64,000 nt of DNA from Harmothoe impar (Eukaryota > Annelida > Polychaeta > Phyllodocida > Polynoidae), in assembly GCA_947462335.1 (NCBI GenBank), contig OX381710.1, forward strand, positions 62,987,303 to 63,051,302. The letters run 5' to 3'. Positions 34,561 to 47,808 of the stretch are shown in pieces. Made by a program: the position numbers and the translations under genes. The notes below the pieces were generated by a model. That model was not told the origin of the DNA. It saw only the letters and a list, made by a program, of their open reading frames with translations, and did not search any database. Numbering within the stretch: position 1 is the stretch's first letter; every line of letters begins with the position of its first letter.

Positions 34561-37311
34561 TAGAAGAGATATACAGCTACACTCAAGTAACTTTATAGAC
34601 CTTTTTTGATATATAGCAATATGTGACACCGGGCATATTTATCAAGCAGAAATAAAATAAAAATACCCTAGAAAAGGATATAAAATGCACGACATGACGT
34701 TTGTGTCAGTGATCGTGTATTCCTTAATTGCCTCTGAATACACATAGTTATGTCGCATTGTAGTACATGAGATGAGAAAACCCCGGGTTTTGGTCTGGAG
34801 TGCTAGTGATCAAGAAAGATGTAGGCGACACCAATTCGTTTAATACTTGGCGGGACAGGAGTCTACAATGACAGATTGGTGAACATGAAGCCGCGCCGTT
34901 TCCATAATTAATATTTGATCTTGTTACGGTGTTTCAGGTTTAGAGAATGTCCTATATATCAGGTCGTTTTACTGCCTCCACCATTGTTCTAGTCATTCCC
35001 AGGCACCTTCTACTCAATAGTGTAACCCGCAATACTCATAGTTGGGGAGCCACTCTGGGAGCCTTGGAAAGAGCTGACATGGGAACCAATACTTGGTATG
35101 GATAATGAACTAGGGCATTTTGAGGGTGCTGAATCCATTCCTGCCATTTATAAAGCTGTATCTAGATCGAAACAAGGTCAAAATGAAGGTCAAAGTCGGG
35201 CTATGGAGTGAGAGAACTACACTTACCAGGCCTATGGCAGTGGAGCCTCCTAAGGAGAGTCATGAGGATTAACTTGATCCTTTGATACAGATGTAAAGGG
35301 GCTATATAATTCACAATATTAAGAGTGATAGATCAGGTACCATTGCATTTGTTTTTGCTGTAAAGCATATATTTCAAGTCCAAGCTTATTGCAGTAATAG
35401 TATGGTATGATGATGTAATGGACACTCCTGCACTGCTACCTAACAAACCAACACCTACAAATCAAAGCATCAAAGCAAGTCTGTTCCCCTGACCACCGCA
35501 AGCGAAGCGCAGTGGTCATGCTGGGGGGGGGGGGGGGGGTCTGGGGCATGCCCCCCCAAAAATGTTGACAATCTAGACTTGAAATGGTGCATTCTCACAC
35601 ATTTTGGGACACAATATTTTTATAAATCTAGCCTCTATTTTTTTGGCTTGGGAAAGACATTCTTCATAAAAATATGCTTTGATAATCATCTGAAGAGAAT
35701 TAAGGACATACTGAAGTTAGATATTGTAGATATTCTGGTACCTTTAGAGAGGGAAGGACAGCAGGGGTGGATTTATGATTTCTAGAAAGGGGAAGGGGGT
35801 GGATCCGCCAATGTATGCTATGCAATATATGCAAAACTAGCCTTATACAATTGAATATAGCCTGAAGTCCTGAACCTCACATTGTAGAATGGTAATTGAC
35901 TTGCCTCTACAGCTGAATCACTATATATGTGAATAGTCATCTAAGACAACATACCTATTATAAATTTACGGTGTGTGACAGAAGAGAGAGCCAGGTTATG
36001 AACATTATGTACATGTATTAATGAGCAGATAGAGTTTGAGATTCTGGCTACTTTCCCAATTATATTGTGACCTTGACCTTGACCTTGACCTTTGTATCCA
36101 GTGTGAGAGTATGATAATATCATAAAAGATAAATTCCCTATCTAGAATATATTTGGTATTTAGATGGAAATGTGTGTACTTTGCCATAAATCAAATCGTG
36201 ACCTTTGACCTTATATTTGACCTTGTTCCGACCTAGATACAGCTTTATACATGGCAGAATTGGATTCAGCATACTCAAATTACCTTATTCCAACCCTCAT
36301 ATCAAGTATTGGTCTCCATGTCAGGTCAAAGTTAAATAATGACATTTTGCCTGCTTGGATCCCCAACTATCATGCACACTAGCGTGGTGGGTATAGAATA
36401 GTAGGGTCTGAAAAGCTCCCGAAAATCGGACCAAATGCCATGTTAGTTTGATTCACATACACTTGGGTTTAAAACACGATTCTTTGGGTTGAAACTCCAC
36501 ATGGGACTTCTTACATTGAGCCCCTACCATGCCACATTTTTAGAACTTGTATATAACTTTCTACTTATGGACAAGGTGAGCATTAGTTACAAATCGTTAT
36601 GTATGTACTGAGGAAAGCTTAGAAATCCCTGGCAGCAATGGTGGCATAGTTGGCGCTTCTACACACGGACTTTTTGTCACTGGTGACAAAGACAACATAT
36701 TGGGCGCTGACTTTCCATCACCAGTGACAGATGCTGAAATCTTCAACTCCCAGTAAATGACAGACACTTGTCTCTGTAACTCTCAGACAGTCCCTGTTAG
36801 CACAACTGAGAGTTACAGCCATCGAATGGAACTCGCACTATGTTCTGCTACCTAACGGATACCCCTGTACTTAATCTGATGGAGAGGGTTCCAAAACTGC
36901 TTTCAAATTTAAGAGAATGTCATGTCCCATGTCGAATTTAATAGTGAAGGCCCATAATGTAATCGTTATACCACGTACATCATGTTGTTAAACTGCATTC
37001 ATTACAGGCTCAGTTTGCCACTGCACCATTATGCTTGTCCATAAGCAAATAACCAAACCCTACAACCCTGACAGCAGACAATAGTCCCAAAGTGTCGCCC
37101 TGGTGCTTGAATATAATAGATAACCTCTGCCTGAATCACTGAACTCCTGCATCTCCCCCCCCCCCTGTATCTGTAATGACCCTATGGTAATGGTGATAAT
37201 GGCCCTTAATTTAAAGGGTTGTTTTTCTCCGTGACATGCGCTTATATTCAATTTCGTGTTGTAGTGGGACGCCGCTGTACTATTTCTATAGAACCGGGTT
37301 GAGTTATTTTA

Positions 37312-37841
37312 GGTGTGTTTGTTGTGGCCTATCTGGGCCGCACTCCTGTCCAGTGCCCGGTATGTGGTTACATAATCTGGCACCTGAGGATTGGTGGAGT
37401 GCGACCTGGTAATACGCACCGAGCCGAGACCACCAAGTGGCACCCGACATATCCCGGGTACCGTGTCGGTCCGGATGAACCGGTTTCGGGTTACCCGGAG
37501 TTCCTCGGGAACTCAAGTGTTTACGAGTAATGGAGTGGAGTTACATAAGGCTCAGTATATAAGCCCGGGGGTTCTGCTACTCGAGGACCCAGTCTTGCTG
37601 TGTACATCGGCCAGCTCGACTGTTCCGCAACAGAGATTCCTAGAACTCTGTTGTACCCTTTTGGCCTAGTCCTGCTGCTGCTCCTAACTTGGTGACCCTG
37701 CGTCTCTCTCTGTTCCACCCTCTGGGTGAACACGAGGAGATAGACGCATTGGTAGATAACTTGGAAGCATATTTGAATATCACTATCCGTCTGTATGATT
37801 ACGTGCCGTATGTCAGAATGAATAAAGAGTAATTTCTGAAC
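37312..37841 (+). mobile_element. Second LTR-like segment with TATA box and poly(A) signal
   Basis: TATATAA at 37556-37562 lies in a GC-rich promoter-like stretch and AATAAA lies at 37821-37826. The TGTGTTTG start and the CTGAACA end are guesses, and no target duplication is seen. It is unrelated in sequence to the segment at 29093. It could equally be a cellular promoter with a short transcript. Confidence 0.3.
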
Positions 37842-38659
37842 AACCTATTTTCAAATTTGGAGTTTTTCATAGCCGATGCCTATCTTAGAATAGCCAACAG
37901 CTACAGTGTTTTAGTGCCCAGATACATCTGCAGCTTGTGTAAGACCGGCACTCTATTGGCCCTGTATCTGTACATAGTGCTTTAATTCTACCCAACACTA
38001 GTACCTACCTGAATCAGGTACATCACTCGGTTACCAACCACAAACCAGCCCTAATTGAACGGAAAGCCTCGTCCAATGGCGTTGCTTACCTTGGATAATT
38101 GTTTACAGACAAAAAAACAGTTAATGGCATAGAGCAGTAAAGCAATGGAAATAGGAAAGAGAGTATTAACACTGGAGAAACATAGGCAAAAGCAGATATC
38201 ACCTAGACTATTTGTTTCTTCACCTACATGATCTACAGTAGTCTGACATGTGTCTGATCAACGGGCCAGGTAATTAAGTATAGAGGTTTACCGATCCTTC
38301 ATATCTGATTTGATCCAATGACCAACATGGGTACTATGGTAGAACATAGTATAGGTAGAAATGCAGAAGATGAAGAATCGGGATAGGGATGGGAGGCTGA
38401 TAATATGATATCGAGATATCAAGATACACTATTAGATAGATTCATCCACTATTAGTATGAGGGTAGTTTATACTAACCAATATATTCATAAAAAACACCA
38501 AGTATTACAGGGATAACGCTACATCTAGTTAGTTAGACTTAGGACTAATCTATGGTATTCCATAAAAATAGACATGTGGGGCAGCAAGCATCCCAGTCAT
38601 GAGAAAAAAGACAAGCGCGCACTAACTACTTAGTGATAAGGACACTCTTTGTCAAACCA

Positions 38660-41331
38660 TAAATTACACATACCCGGTTATGTATTTTTCAGATAGGGTA
38701 ATTGATAAGACTGGTGGAGGTTTGCTACTGTATATTTGTAATTGTATGGCCCCGTACTGCTGCATTGTTCCCTCATTAAAGCACTCTAATGCTAATATTG
38801 AATCCTTGGTTATAAATTATACCCAAGAAAAACACAGATTAACCTCCGTTATTCTTGTTTACAGGCCACCTTATGGCAGTTATGTAAAATGTATAGACAC
38901 TATGGTAGAAATTTGTCAAGATTCTGCTCTTGAAAACAGGGAACGATGGACGTTGGGAGACATTAATGTAAACTTGTTTGAAAATAATGATTGTAAAACT
39001 AAATACTACATGTACAAAAAGTCCATTGGAGATCTATCCATGCAAGATGTTATCTACCACATAACACGCCCATACACAAACGGCACCCCAGGTGGCACAT
39101 GCATAGATCTCATAGCAACTGACTGTCCTAATATTAAATACAACGGAACTATGCCTCAGCTATTGAGTGATCACCTACCGGTGTATGCGATCAAAAAGAA
39201 AATAAAAGAGGTATATGAGACTATTACAATACAGGGGAGGTCATATAAAAATTACGACTATCATAACTTTGTTGAATACTTGCTTGATACTAACTGGACA
39301 CATTTTGATACAAACACTAATGTAAATGAGAAATGGTCCTTTATACTAACCCGCATTACTAACTACCTTGATATCCACTGTCCTGTAAAAACCATGCAGT
39401 TCAAAGATATGAAGAAACCCTGGATGACTAGGGATATATATGAGACAATTCATGAGCGTAATGAGTATGTGCATGAATAATGTATCGGTATTAAGGTTGA
39501 TCCGGTGCTATTTGAAAAGGCCCGCCAGTGTCGCAGGGACATAAATGCTAAGACAAGGGTAGCAGAAGAAGACTTTTATAAAAATAAGCTTGCGGACCTT
39601 GCTAAAAATCCCACTAAGTTCAGGAGGGTATTAAACATCTTATTAGGGAACAAGGGTATAAATTAGCCTAGCATAATTATGAAGCATCATATCTCAGGAG
39701 AAGAAATAAAGGGTGCAGATGTGCCAGAATATATAAATGGTTATTTCTCTGGTATTGGCTTGGAGCTTTTCAGGTCATTAGGAAATGTACCACAGGTCAG
39801 TGAGGACAGAAAACCATCTGCCCACACTCACCCGGAGAATGCCCTGACTACCATTTCCTATAGTGAAGTTCTATCCCTTATAAAGGACATAGAAACTCAC
39901 AAGTCTAGTGGCATAGATGACATTAACACGTCCGTCCTAAAGGACGCTCTCCTAATTATGGCTCCTGAGCTGAGGGACCTAATAAATATTTGTCTGCATA
40001 CAGTTTCTTTCCCTAACAGTTGGGCATCGGCAAAAGTGGCACCCCTCCCAAAGAGTGGTGACCCCACCCAAGTTGGGAACTGGAGACCAATTCCACTACT
40101 TCCCCCTCCCCAGTAAGATAATGGAAAGGATAATTTATCGCCGAATAAATAGTCATTTAGAAGACAATAATATACTAACAAATAGTCAATATGGGTTCCG
40201 TAGTGCCAGAGGCACAAATGACGCTGTCTTTAGGCTTGTTAATGACATATACTCTGCCAAAGACAATGATGAATATATGGTTGCCTGTTTCCTAGATGTC
40301 AGAAAGGCATTCGACAGCATCCACCAGGGGGAGCTCATTCACAGGTTGCGCCAAATGAATCTGCCCTTAATCTACACGGACTGGATATGCGCCTATTTAG
40401 ACAACCGCAGTCAATCAGTAATCTGTAATAATACAACTTCATCTGTATTGCCGGTGAAGTATGGTGTCCCGCAAGGGTCTATACTAGGACCCCTACTATT
40501 CATCTGTTTTGTTAACAATCTACCCACTGTTGTCAAGAATTGTAAAATAATCCTGTATGCTGATGATGTAGTATTCTACTACTCTTCAAAATCCCTAAAC
40601 TGTGCTAAAGAAAAACTCCAACAGGATGCCGCTGCTATATACAATTGGTTCACAATAAGTGGTCTATCCATCCATACCGGCAAAACTAAAATTGTAACTT
40701 TTGGCCGACAACCGAAACCTACTGACATAATTTCTATTTCCATGGGCTCGTCCACACTTGAAAATGTAAAAGAGTATGAATACCTAGGCATAATTCTAGA
40801 CTCTGATTTTTCATTGATTAAAACGATCAGTAAATCGGTAAGCACTGCCAACAACCGAAATCACATGCTAGGTAAAATGAGACGTGCTATCTCAAAAGGC
40901 ACTGCTATACTGGTGTATAAACAAACTATTCTCCCGGTTCTTGAATACTGCGGATATCTGTATAATGGTGTAACTGGAGCGCAACATAGAAGACTCCAGC
41001 AAACTCAGAACCGTTATTTCCTCAGTGTCCGCTATGATCTTCAATTACTTTTGCTATTGTATAAATACATGTATGGTACCTGTCATAAACCGGAAAACCT
41101 TGGTCTAAGATTCCAACCACCAAATCCAACCGGGAGGGTCACTAGATCCAGTGGAACCGGTCTGTTGATATATCCACCTTCCATAAAGTTGGGCTATAGA
41201 AGAAGCCCTCTTTATAGAGGAGTGGACCTTTGGAACAAAATGAATAATTCATGTAGATTAGCCGGCACTAAGGAAGGTTTTAGAGCTTAAGCTAAATTAA
41301 AGGTAAAGGAGCTCTATGAGCTGAATCTTTA
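38660..41331 (+). pseudogene. Broken non-LTR retrotransposon (LINE), endonuclease plus reverse transcriptase
   Basis: One original reading frame is visible. Its 5' part is an AP-type endonuclease missing the N-terminal portion, with GGGLLLY, YRPP, Gly-Asp-Ile-Asn (usually Gly-Asp-Phe-Asn) and SDHLPVY. The reverse transcriptase follows, with GFRSARGT, FLDVRKAFDS, YGVPQGSILGPLLF, YADD and YEYLGIILD. Lesions: TAA at 39478-39480, TAG at 39664-39666, an extra C in a C run near 40104-40111 that shifts the frame, and TAA at 41288-41290 shortly before the natural end. A segment between LQQTQNR and YDLQLLLL looks short, suggesting an in-frame deletion. The motifs fit the CR1/L2/Jockey group. It cannot encode a full protein. 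Confidence 0.92.
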
Positions 41332-41334
41332 AAC

Positions 41335-44300
41335 ATTTTCGTCAGCCATCTTGGACGCCATCTTGAATTTCGGAAAACGCTCAACAATGCCAGCCGGGCA
41401 TCGTCAAGATTCTGAAAGTATATGACTTCCTGTACCCAAATCAGTCATAACCTCTTCGGGGGGTTTTTATGCAAGGTTTTCAAGCTGGCAACTGGACTAG
41501 CGGTAGACTCTAACTCGTACAAAGTAACAAATGATTACTAAACTGTGAATTCCCTTGTCGGTCGAGTTCTAAACCTGTATCACTATGATTATTATAACCA
41601 TGATATCAGCATTGTACCTTGTTCAAAGATTGTAATAAGACAAATCGCCTGTTAACCTATAAGTTAATCAGCTGCTTGATAGTCATATACTTACACCAAA
41701 TGAGATTGTTATTATGTGCCATCCAATAACTACTCATGTGCCAATATCATCATGATGAAATCTCATATTTGAATTGTATACTGTATTTTGGAATATCACT
41801 TGGTGAAATAAAATACATTATAAACTCAAAAAAAATGCTTTGAATAAATACAATGGAGATCCGGGTGCAAGTTTTTCTTCTGAAAATACATTGCGAATGT
41901 TCACGAGTGGGCATACTCCAAGCACAAATTGAGCTTCCCATGGCCAGTGGTAAGACCTGCACTCAGCCTAGAGGAACGTGTACAGTGCATACATACATGT
42001 GTAAAGTAAGAGAAATATAAGAAACATTATTTTCATAAATATAGTCAATACAATCAAAGGTGTGCAAATAAGCGTTGCCGTGCACTTCGGCATTAACCTG
42101 TTAGTCACACAACTTCACAGGAGCTGATACTATAATATTCCCATTATTGTCCATTAGTTGTAGATTGATATACAGCAGTAAATTCCCTTTTCGTATGACA
42201 TGAAATATCAAACACCATAGGATGTCTATATTCCCTTTTTAAATGAATTGCAATCCCCCAAAGATCCCTTTTCTCTGCAAGGAGCTTTTAATAGCAAGGT
42301 GGACTTAAAAGTGGAGGGTGGGTGGGGCACGGCATTTGATCATCTGGCATTAAGAAAACGCGCTACAATGTCAGCAGGTAAGACAGATATAACAGCAGCA
42401 GCAGCAGACATGCCAGCATCAACCAACTGCAACAAAAGAAAGCACCGTTACACGTAGCCTTGATTCAGGACAAGAGGCCATTGCCTGGTACGCCTTAAGT
42501 ATACGGATGCCCCGGAAGAAGACACAGTTTCTCAACAAAGATGGATCTCTTTGAGAATCCCTTTGAATGTCGGCATGTATCCTGCATTACCATTTGTTGG
42601 TTTGAATAAGAGATCCCCCTGGATGAATACATATGGAAGTATTCCCGAGCACCCATACTTAAAGTGTACCGCCCCTTAGCTTCCTGTCCTGAATCGGGAG
42701 TATTTTATCTCCCGTTTTTGCTAGTTTTTGCCGGCATCAGGTTACCTCTCGGCCAATACAGGCGCTGCCGACAGGCACTTCCGAATGGGGGGGGGGGGGG
42801 AGCTAGTAGGGAGCGGGGTGATTCAACGTGTAGGGAAACAGCAACTGGGAAAATATGGCAAAAGAAATATGGCTTGTAGGCTTGCAATCGAGGTTAAACC
42901 GATATTTTATATCTAGAAAGGAAAAGTGGATGAAAATAAAAACCATGGAAAATCAATGACTGGACTGGAATGAGCAGTTTAGTAATTAAGAGCATTGATA
43001 CAGGTAGGCCCAAAATTGTCATGAATGGAGACGATGAAAATCCTATATGCCCCTCAGACTCAAACATGATCCATCTTTTTGCTGTGTTATTATTTGTATC
43101 CAAGCGAATCTATCCTCATTGCTATGTCTAGACTGTGTCTGCCAGGAGTTGATTACGACGTGCATACAGAGAAGTGCGTGACTTCCAGCGTCCTGAATAA
43201 TTTCCTAGCGTTCTAGATGAGAATGTGATTAAGAGCAATGACGGAAGTCCTACGTCCTCCTGCCACCCTGACAATGCTGCCACCAAGTGGGCAGCAGCAA
43301 ATTTCCCCCAGCTTGGCAAATTCATCGCGATCTTTCTTTACTTCAGTAAGTTTTAGGCTTTTTTGCTAATAACAATCCGCAGTTTCATCTCCATACTTCA
43401 ATACTTATAACAGTTGGAACAATATCTCAGCTACTATCTGAATGGCTAAAAGTGTCACATTTAAGAGTATGCTTAAAAGTAGCTTTAATACCACCTGGAG
43501 CTCCGAGCTCCAATTCATAAACCTTTAACAATAGTGAATGATGATTGTATCACATATTCCTCTTGTCACCCCAAAAGCCCAGCGATGAACATACTGCAAA
43601 TTAACTTTTTTGTTGAATTCATTCAACTTGGCTGGCAAACTTAAATATAAACAGAACTTACAAAGTCTTTGTATTGTATTAGTAGTGCTGGTTCTTGAGT
43701 TGTATCATACTCACACATCCATCTTGGTTCTTTATCACCTCACCGTATTATGATTGTCAACTGTCTAGGCTGTGCCTTATGAAAATGCATCTTCATGACC
43801 TAGTCTATAGAACAGTAAGGTATTTAATGTACAATGCTGATTTTTATTGTTAAAAACCTGTTGATTATACCCTGTCTATGAGTCAGATGAATATTACCCT
43901 CATATAAGTATGTTATTTCTCCACTCGTATCCGTTATAAGAATTTTGTATCCCCTCATATTCATCTCCCCTTCCCACCGACCCCAAGTAATATCACCACA
44001 ACTGACTCTTTGTCAGGTTTCATGCTGTAATAATGAAATGGAGGTGTTGTAGCCAAAAATGCAAATGTAATTAATCATTCATTGTAAGTATCAACCTTCT
44101 CTGTTATTCGATTGAAACAAATATAATTGTATGTACTTTTATATTTTTCGTGATTGCAGAATAAAAATTTTGCAAATTGAAAAAAAAATTGAATTGACTT
44201 ATCTGAATGATTGTATGCCAAGTCTTACTAGATTGCATCCAGATATTACCGACCCCTTTTATTTGAGGGCTTTCAATATCATTCAATGCGCGGTCATTTC

Positions 44301-45640
44301 CAAATGCAAATCCCCAAAGCTCAGAGTAAACATGTTCTTCAATGTCACTAACCGTGTGCTGCTATATTTCTTTAACCTTCTCAAAGGTTCACCTAGATGA
44401 TAGTGGTCACCTATCTTACCATATACAAATTGGTAGAGGGACACCAAAAAAGCTGAGCAAATAGACACATATTACCAGGAACAAGGGACTTAAGGAAATG
44501 CAATTTTTTTAAATCAAACTCAGTATCAACATGAGTCACTCAGACAAAAAGAGTAAATGCATGGCTTATTTTGCTAGGTCCAAATATGGACCTACACTAA
44601 TGCTCATACATATCCAATACGGCAGACAGACAGGGCCAATCCCTAACCACTCTCTGTTCATTTTATGCAGATTGAATCCAACACACCGTTTTGATGTCCA
44701 GGGATATTCACTTCCTAAAACATGCCCCGACCATGAGTATCCCAGTAAACAAAAACGTTATACAACGTTATATAACGTTTCTATATGGCTCTTTATTATG
44801 GTAAAACGTTATATTACGCTAAGAACATTTTCTGTCAGCTGCATGGTATTACATGACAAGAAGCAGGAAGGAGCAGCTTCATTGGGTTGTATTGTTTCGG
44901 GGATTGATCAACATGAGGGACAAAAACGATGAGGGTTGGTGAATGGATAGGGGGAGTAGACTAGAACTGTTTGTCAAACAGCAAGTAGCATGAGGGCTTA
45001 ATCTTTAAAGTCTTACAGGAGCGTTAAGTAGCAAAGCAATAATCATGGTATTGCCCTACACCTACACGACGCTCCACTCAGAAATTAAATTCCGAAGTTG
45101 ACTTTTGGAAAAACGTCTTGTTCACTTGACGTTCATCTTTTCTAACTGTCTTTTGTCCTTTTGTATCCATTCTTTACTATTGCTCCCAGCTTTCGTCTTT
45201 TGTATGAATTTCTTGCCTTTGTAATCTTAATCCGTCTCAAAACTTGTAGGTGTATTGTGTAATAGTTTCTTACCCTTTGAAATACTTTGTTTCGTCTTGT
45301 AAATAATAATTGCTTTTCCCTCAGCATGGCTTCGTGAACCATTTTCTAAAGGTCTAAATCTCCATCGGCTTTCATTTGCACTTTTTTGCTTTATGTCAAT
45401 TGTATGTGTCTCAATGCTTTTAACAGTTGTGACCGGTTTACCTATTTGTAAGTGATGTATTTTGCCTGTTGCCCTTTGTGGGCCTCACCTGCCTTATGTC
45501 TGGATGATGTAAGTGGTTTTTTGTAACAATTCACTCTGCATGGTTATTAGACAACTATCATAAGAGTATATTATCATGAGAAAAGTGTACATTGCCCCAT
45601 TTAGCTCGATTTCTGTATTTCAACCTTGTTTACTACTCCA
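41335..45640. other. Intergenic stretch with no supported gene
   Basis: It contains the MITE copy at 44742-44841, a G run at 42788-42801 and a CAG microsatellite near 42393-42407. An open frame at 42248-42457 has no recognisable domain. An open frame at 44131-44400 follows a plausible acceptor (TGATTGCAG at 44160), but nothing downstream supports an exon. Confidence 0.5.
44742..44841. mobile_element. Short MITE, CCAGTAAACAAAA end, copy 2
   Basis: It starts CCAGTAAACAAAAACGTTAT and ends near AACATTTTCTGTCAGCTG, with internal AACGTTATATAACGTT. It is the opposite orientation relative to copy 1 at 32201. Confidence 0.6.
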
Positions 45641-45644
45641 TTAC

Positions 45645-46680
45645 TATTGATTGATTGAATTTCCTTTATTTATACTGAATAAAGATAGGTCAAAGACCTG
45701 TATTCTTCTAGATCCAGTCGATTGAACAGAATCAGACTGAGTAATATATGACAATCGGTGTATTGAATAAAGAAAGAAAAGAAAAATATAATGGAGGCAT
45801 AGGCTTAGAGCCATGACTTAGTATAATAGTAGCAGGTGTTAGTATATGCAATGTTGTGGTGGTGGTGATGTTACTACCACTTGGAAGATGTTATTTCCAT
45901 TTATGGGACAGATGGTAATGTCCGAGCTAAATGATGGTCAGTCATTTAGCTGTAGTCATATGGTCAATTAAAGGTCTCTGGAAAACACTTAAAACACAGG
46001 TGTTCAGATTATATAAATATATTAATAATCTAAACATAAGTGTCAATCAGTTCCCTATGGGTTTTCCTGTTCCAGGAGGTAAATTTGGAGCTCTCTCTCA
46101 CAGATCTTTCTTCTACAGTTAGGGCATTCCAAGCCCCAGCCAATCTGTACCTCAGAGATCTAACATATGCAGGATTTTTTGCTTTTTTCTGGAGAAGTAA
46201 CCTCTGATCCCTTCTTCTAGTGGCCACATTAATTATATGTAAATCTTCAGGGATAAGTGATTTTGAAAAGGCTAAATCCAATATATGCATATGTCTTCTG
46301 TCCTTAAGTTTATTTAGTTTGGCTTTCCTGTGAAGGGCTGCCGTGTTTAAAATTCCTGTTCTCCTGTAGGCAATTCTGAGGCATCTATTAATTCATTTCT
46401 GTACATTTTCAAGGCTAGTCTTAGAGGCAACATCATAAAATACATCGCAATAATCAATAACAGGTACAACCATAGTTTTTGCTACCTTGACAGCTGCATT
46501 TTGAGGTAAGTCATATTTAACATAATTAAACATAAATACTTTATGCCAGACACTATGTACTAATGTGGGTATGTGATGATTGAAATTTAACATGGGATCA
46601 AGAGTAATTCCCAGGTACTGTGCCCTTCCCTCTGCAAATATCAGCATATATTTGCAGTAACAGAAACAGTCATGCATCAT
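45645..46680 (-). pseudogene. 3' part of a second LINE, reverse transcriptase thumb region
   Basis: On the minus strand, 46660 down to about 46028 encodes a C-terminal reverse-transcriptase segment. It has QYLGITLDPMLNFNHHI, VVPVIDYCDVFYD, then RCLRIAYRRTGI and YRLAGAWNAL, the last typical of LINE C-termini. One in-frame TGA lies near 46395. The 3' direction continues to TATAAATAAAGGAAATTCAA with short ATCA repeats near 45645-45680, which looks like the retroposon tail. The sequence differs from the LINE at 38660-41331, so it is a different lineage. The catalytic YADD part is absent. Confidence 0.8.
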
Positions 46681-47039
46681 ATGTAATATAAACTAAAATA
46701 GTTAGGCCCAAAAAAGTTTTGATTCAATTTACATGGTCTCAACATCTAGGGTATCTAGGTCGAATTATCTTTTCCCTTCTCACTTTGGCCTGGAAAGTAA
46801 CCACCAATTGACAAAATTGCCCCAAAATAACCCAAAATTTATTAACTTTTTCAAAAGATTTCTAGTGTTGGCCGGGTAGGTAGGTAGGGTCGGGTAATCT
46901 GAAACACACTTTTTTCATTTGGCCTCATGGTGAAAAATTTGGTGTAGTGGTAGATATCTCTATATAAATATTCATATATCAACCAGGCCACGACCGATAC
47001 ACTGTTTGTAGTCATATCATAGAAAAGGGTGATGTTTAA

Positions 47040-47166
47040 CCAATAATATATGAATATCGCCGAACGCGGGGTGTGTATTCTTGAATAACGACCGAGGTGC
47101 GTAGCACCGAGGTCGTTATTCATGAATACACACCCCAAGGTCGGTGATATTCATATATTATTAGGT
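47040..47166. repeat. Terminal hairpin of the palindrome, left
   Basis: The arm's outer 125 bp is itself an inverted repeat: CCAATAATATATGAATATC...GTGTGTATTC and GAATACACAC...GATATTCATATATTATTAGG, with AACGACCGAGGTGC/GCACCGAGGTCGTT at its centre. Confidence 0.85.
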
Positions 47167-47481
47167 TTATTATACGATATTTCCATTCAAATGTCTTTAA
47201 TTACCTTATATGAGTCCTAATTTGGCCATTTTGAAGGATTATTGACTGAATATCACTCGTACACCAGTAGCGCCATGTTGTTTTGACCTCCCACCAACCC
47301 TGCTCGCTGATTGGTGGAGCCTGGTGACGTCATGCCCTCAATCTCCAACACTGAGTTCAACATAGAATTTGTGAGGGGGCCAGCTTGAGGCTATGTTATA
47401 TACTAACCAGCGTTTCCCTCCACATTCACCACAGCCGGATAGGCATGGGCGCTAGCGACTTTGCCTCGCACACCAGGGGTA

Positions 47482-47498
47482 CCCGGATCGAGCCTGGG
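47482..47498 (+). other. tRNA-like T-arm (pol III B-box) in left arm
   Basis: CCCGGATCGAGCCTGGG folds as a 5-bp stem (one G-U) with a 7-nt loop ATCGAGC and fits the B-box pattern GGWTCGANNCC. Its inverted counterpart is at 48519-48535. No complete tRNA cloverleaf can be drawn. Confidence 0.5.
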
Positions 47499-47750
47499 AA
47501 GAAACGCACCATTTTCAAAATGCCTATTTCTATGTGAAAAAAATCCCTAGAATTATTTTAACGAATGATTAAGTAAAGTCCAACTTCTACCTTTATAGTA
47601 AAAAAGAAATTAGAAAAAAATATTGATTTTCAAAGAAACTATACCAAAAAATGCCTTTTCTTCTGTAACTCGGTAAATAATGGTCCTACAGGGCTGGAAA
47701 TCCGCCTGTAGACTCCTTGTTTCACCACCTACCTCTACCAGCGCCTTCAC

Positions 47751-47808
47751 GGCGTGGTGGTTAGCACATCGGACTTCAAGTCTTGATGTAGCGTGTTCGA
47801 GTCTCCAT
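47751..47808 (+). other. tRNA-derived segment (A and B box) in left arm
   Basis: GGCGTGGTGGTTAGCACATC resembles a tRNA D-arm/A box. GACTTCAAGTC has the form of an anticodon arm, and GTGTTCGAGTCTCC of a B box, with tRNA-like spacing. The T stem does not pair well, so this is a tRNA-derived relic and not a working tRNA. The mirrored copy is at about 48208-48270. Confidence 0.5.

Larger units (their letters stand above)
22415..38659. other. Intergenic region rich in MITEs and LTR-like segments
   Basis: I find no exon set that can be supported here. The recognisable contents (MITEs, hairpins, minisatellite, two LTR-like segments, nested inverted-repeat elements) are listed separately. The open frames are short, lack splice-consistent neighbours, and several run across transposon ends. 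A 20-bp block, GGGGAGTGACTGAGTCAGT, occurs twice (26838-26856 and 27892-27910). A run of 18 G lies at about 35524-35540, and tandem TGACCTTGACC words lie at 36067-36091. Confidence 0.5.

Noticed and set aside
44131..44400. Plus-strand open frame after an acceptor-like TGATTGCAG
   Set aside because: No recognised family, no partner exon, and an A-rich low-complexity start; left as intergenic.
44531..44932. Open frame of 133 codons
   Set aside because: It crosses a MITE (44742-44841), so it is a chance frame.
47751..47808. Functional tRNA gene
   Set aside because: The D-arm and anticodon-like parts look right but the T stem does not pair and no acceptor stem can be formed.
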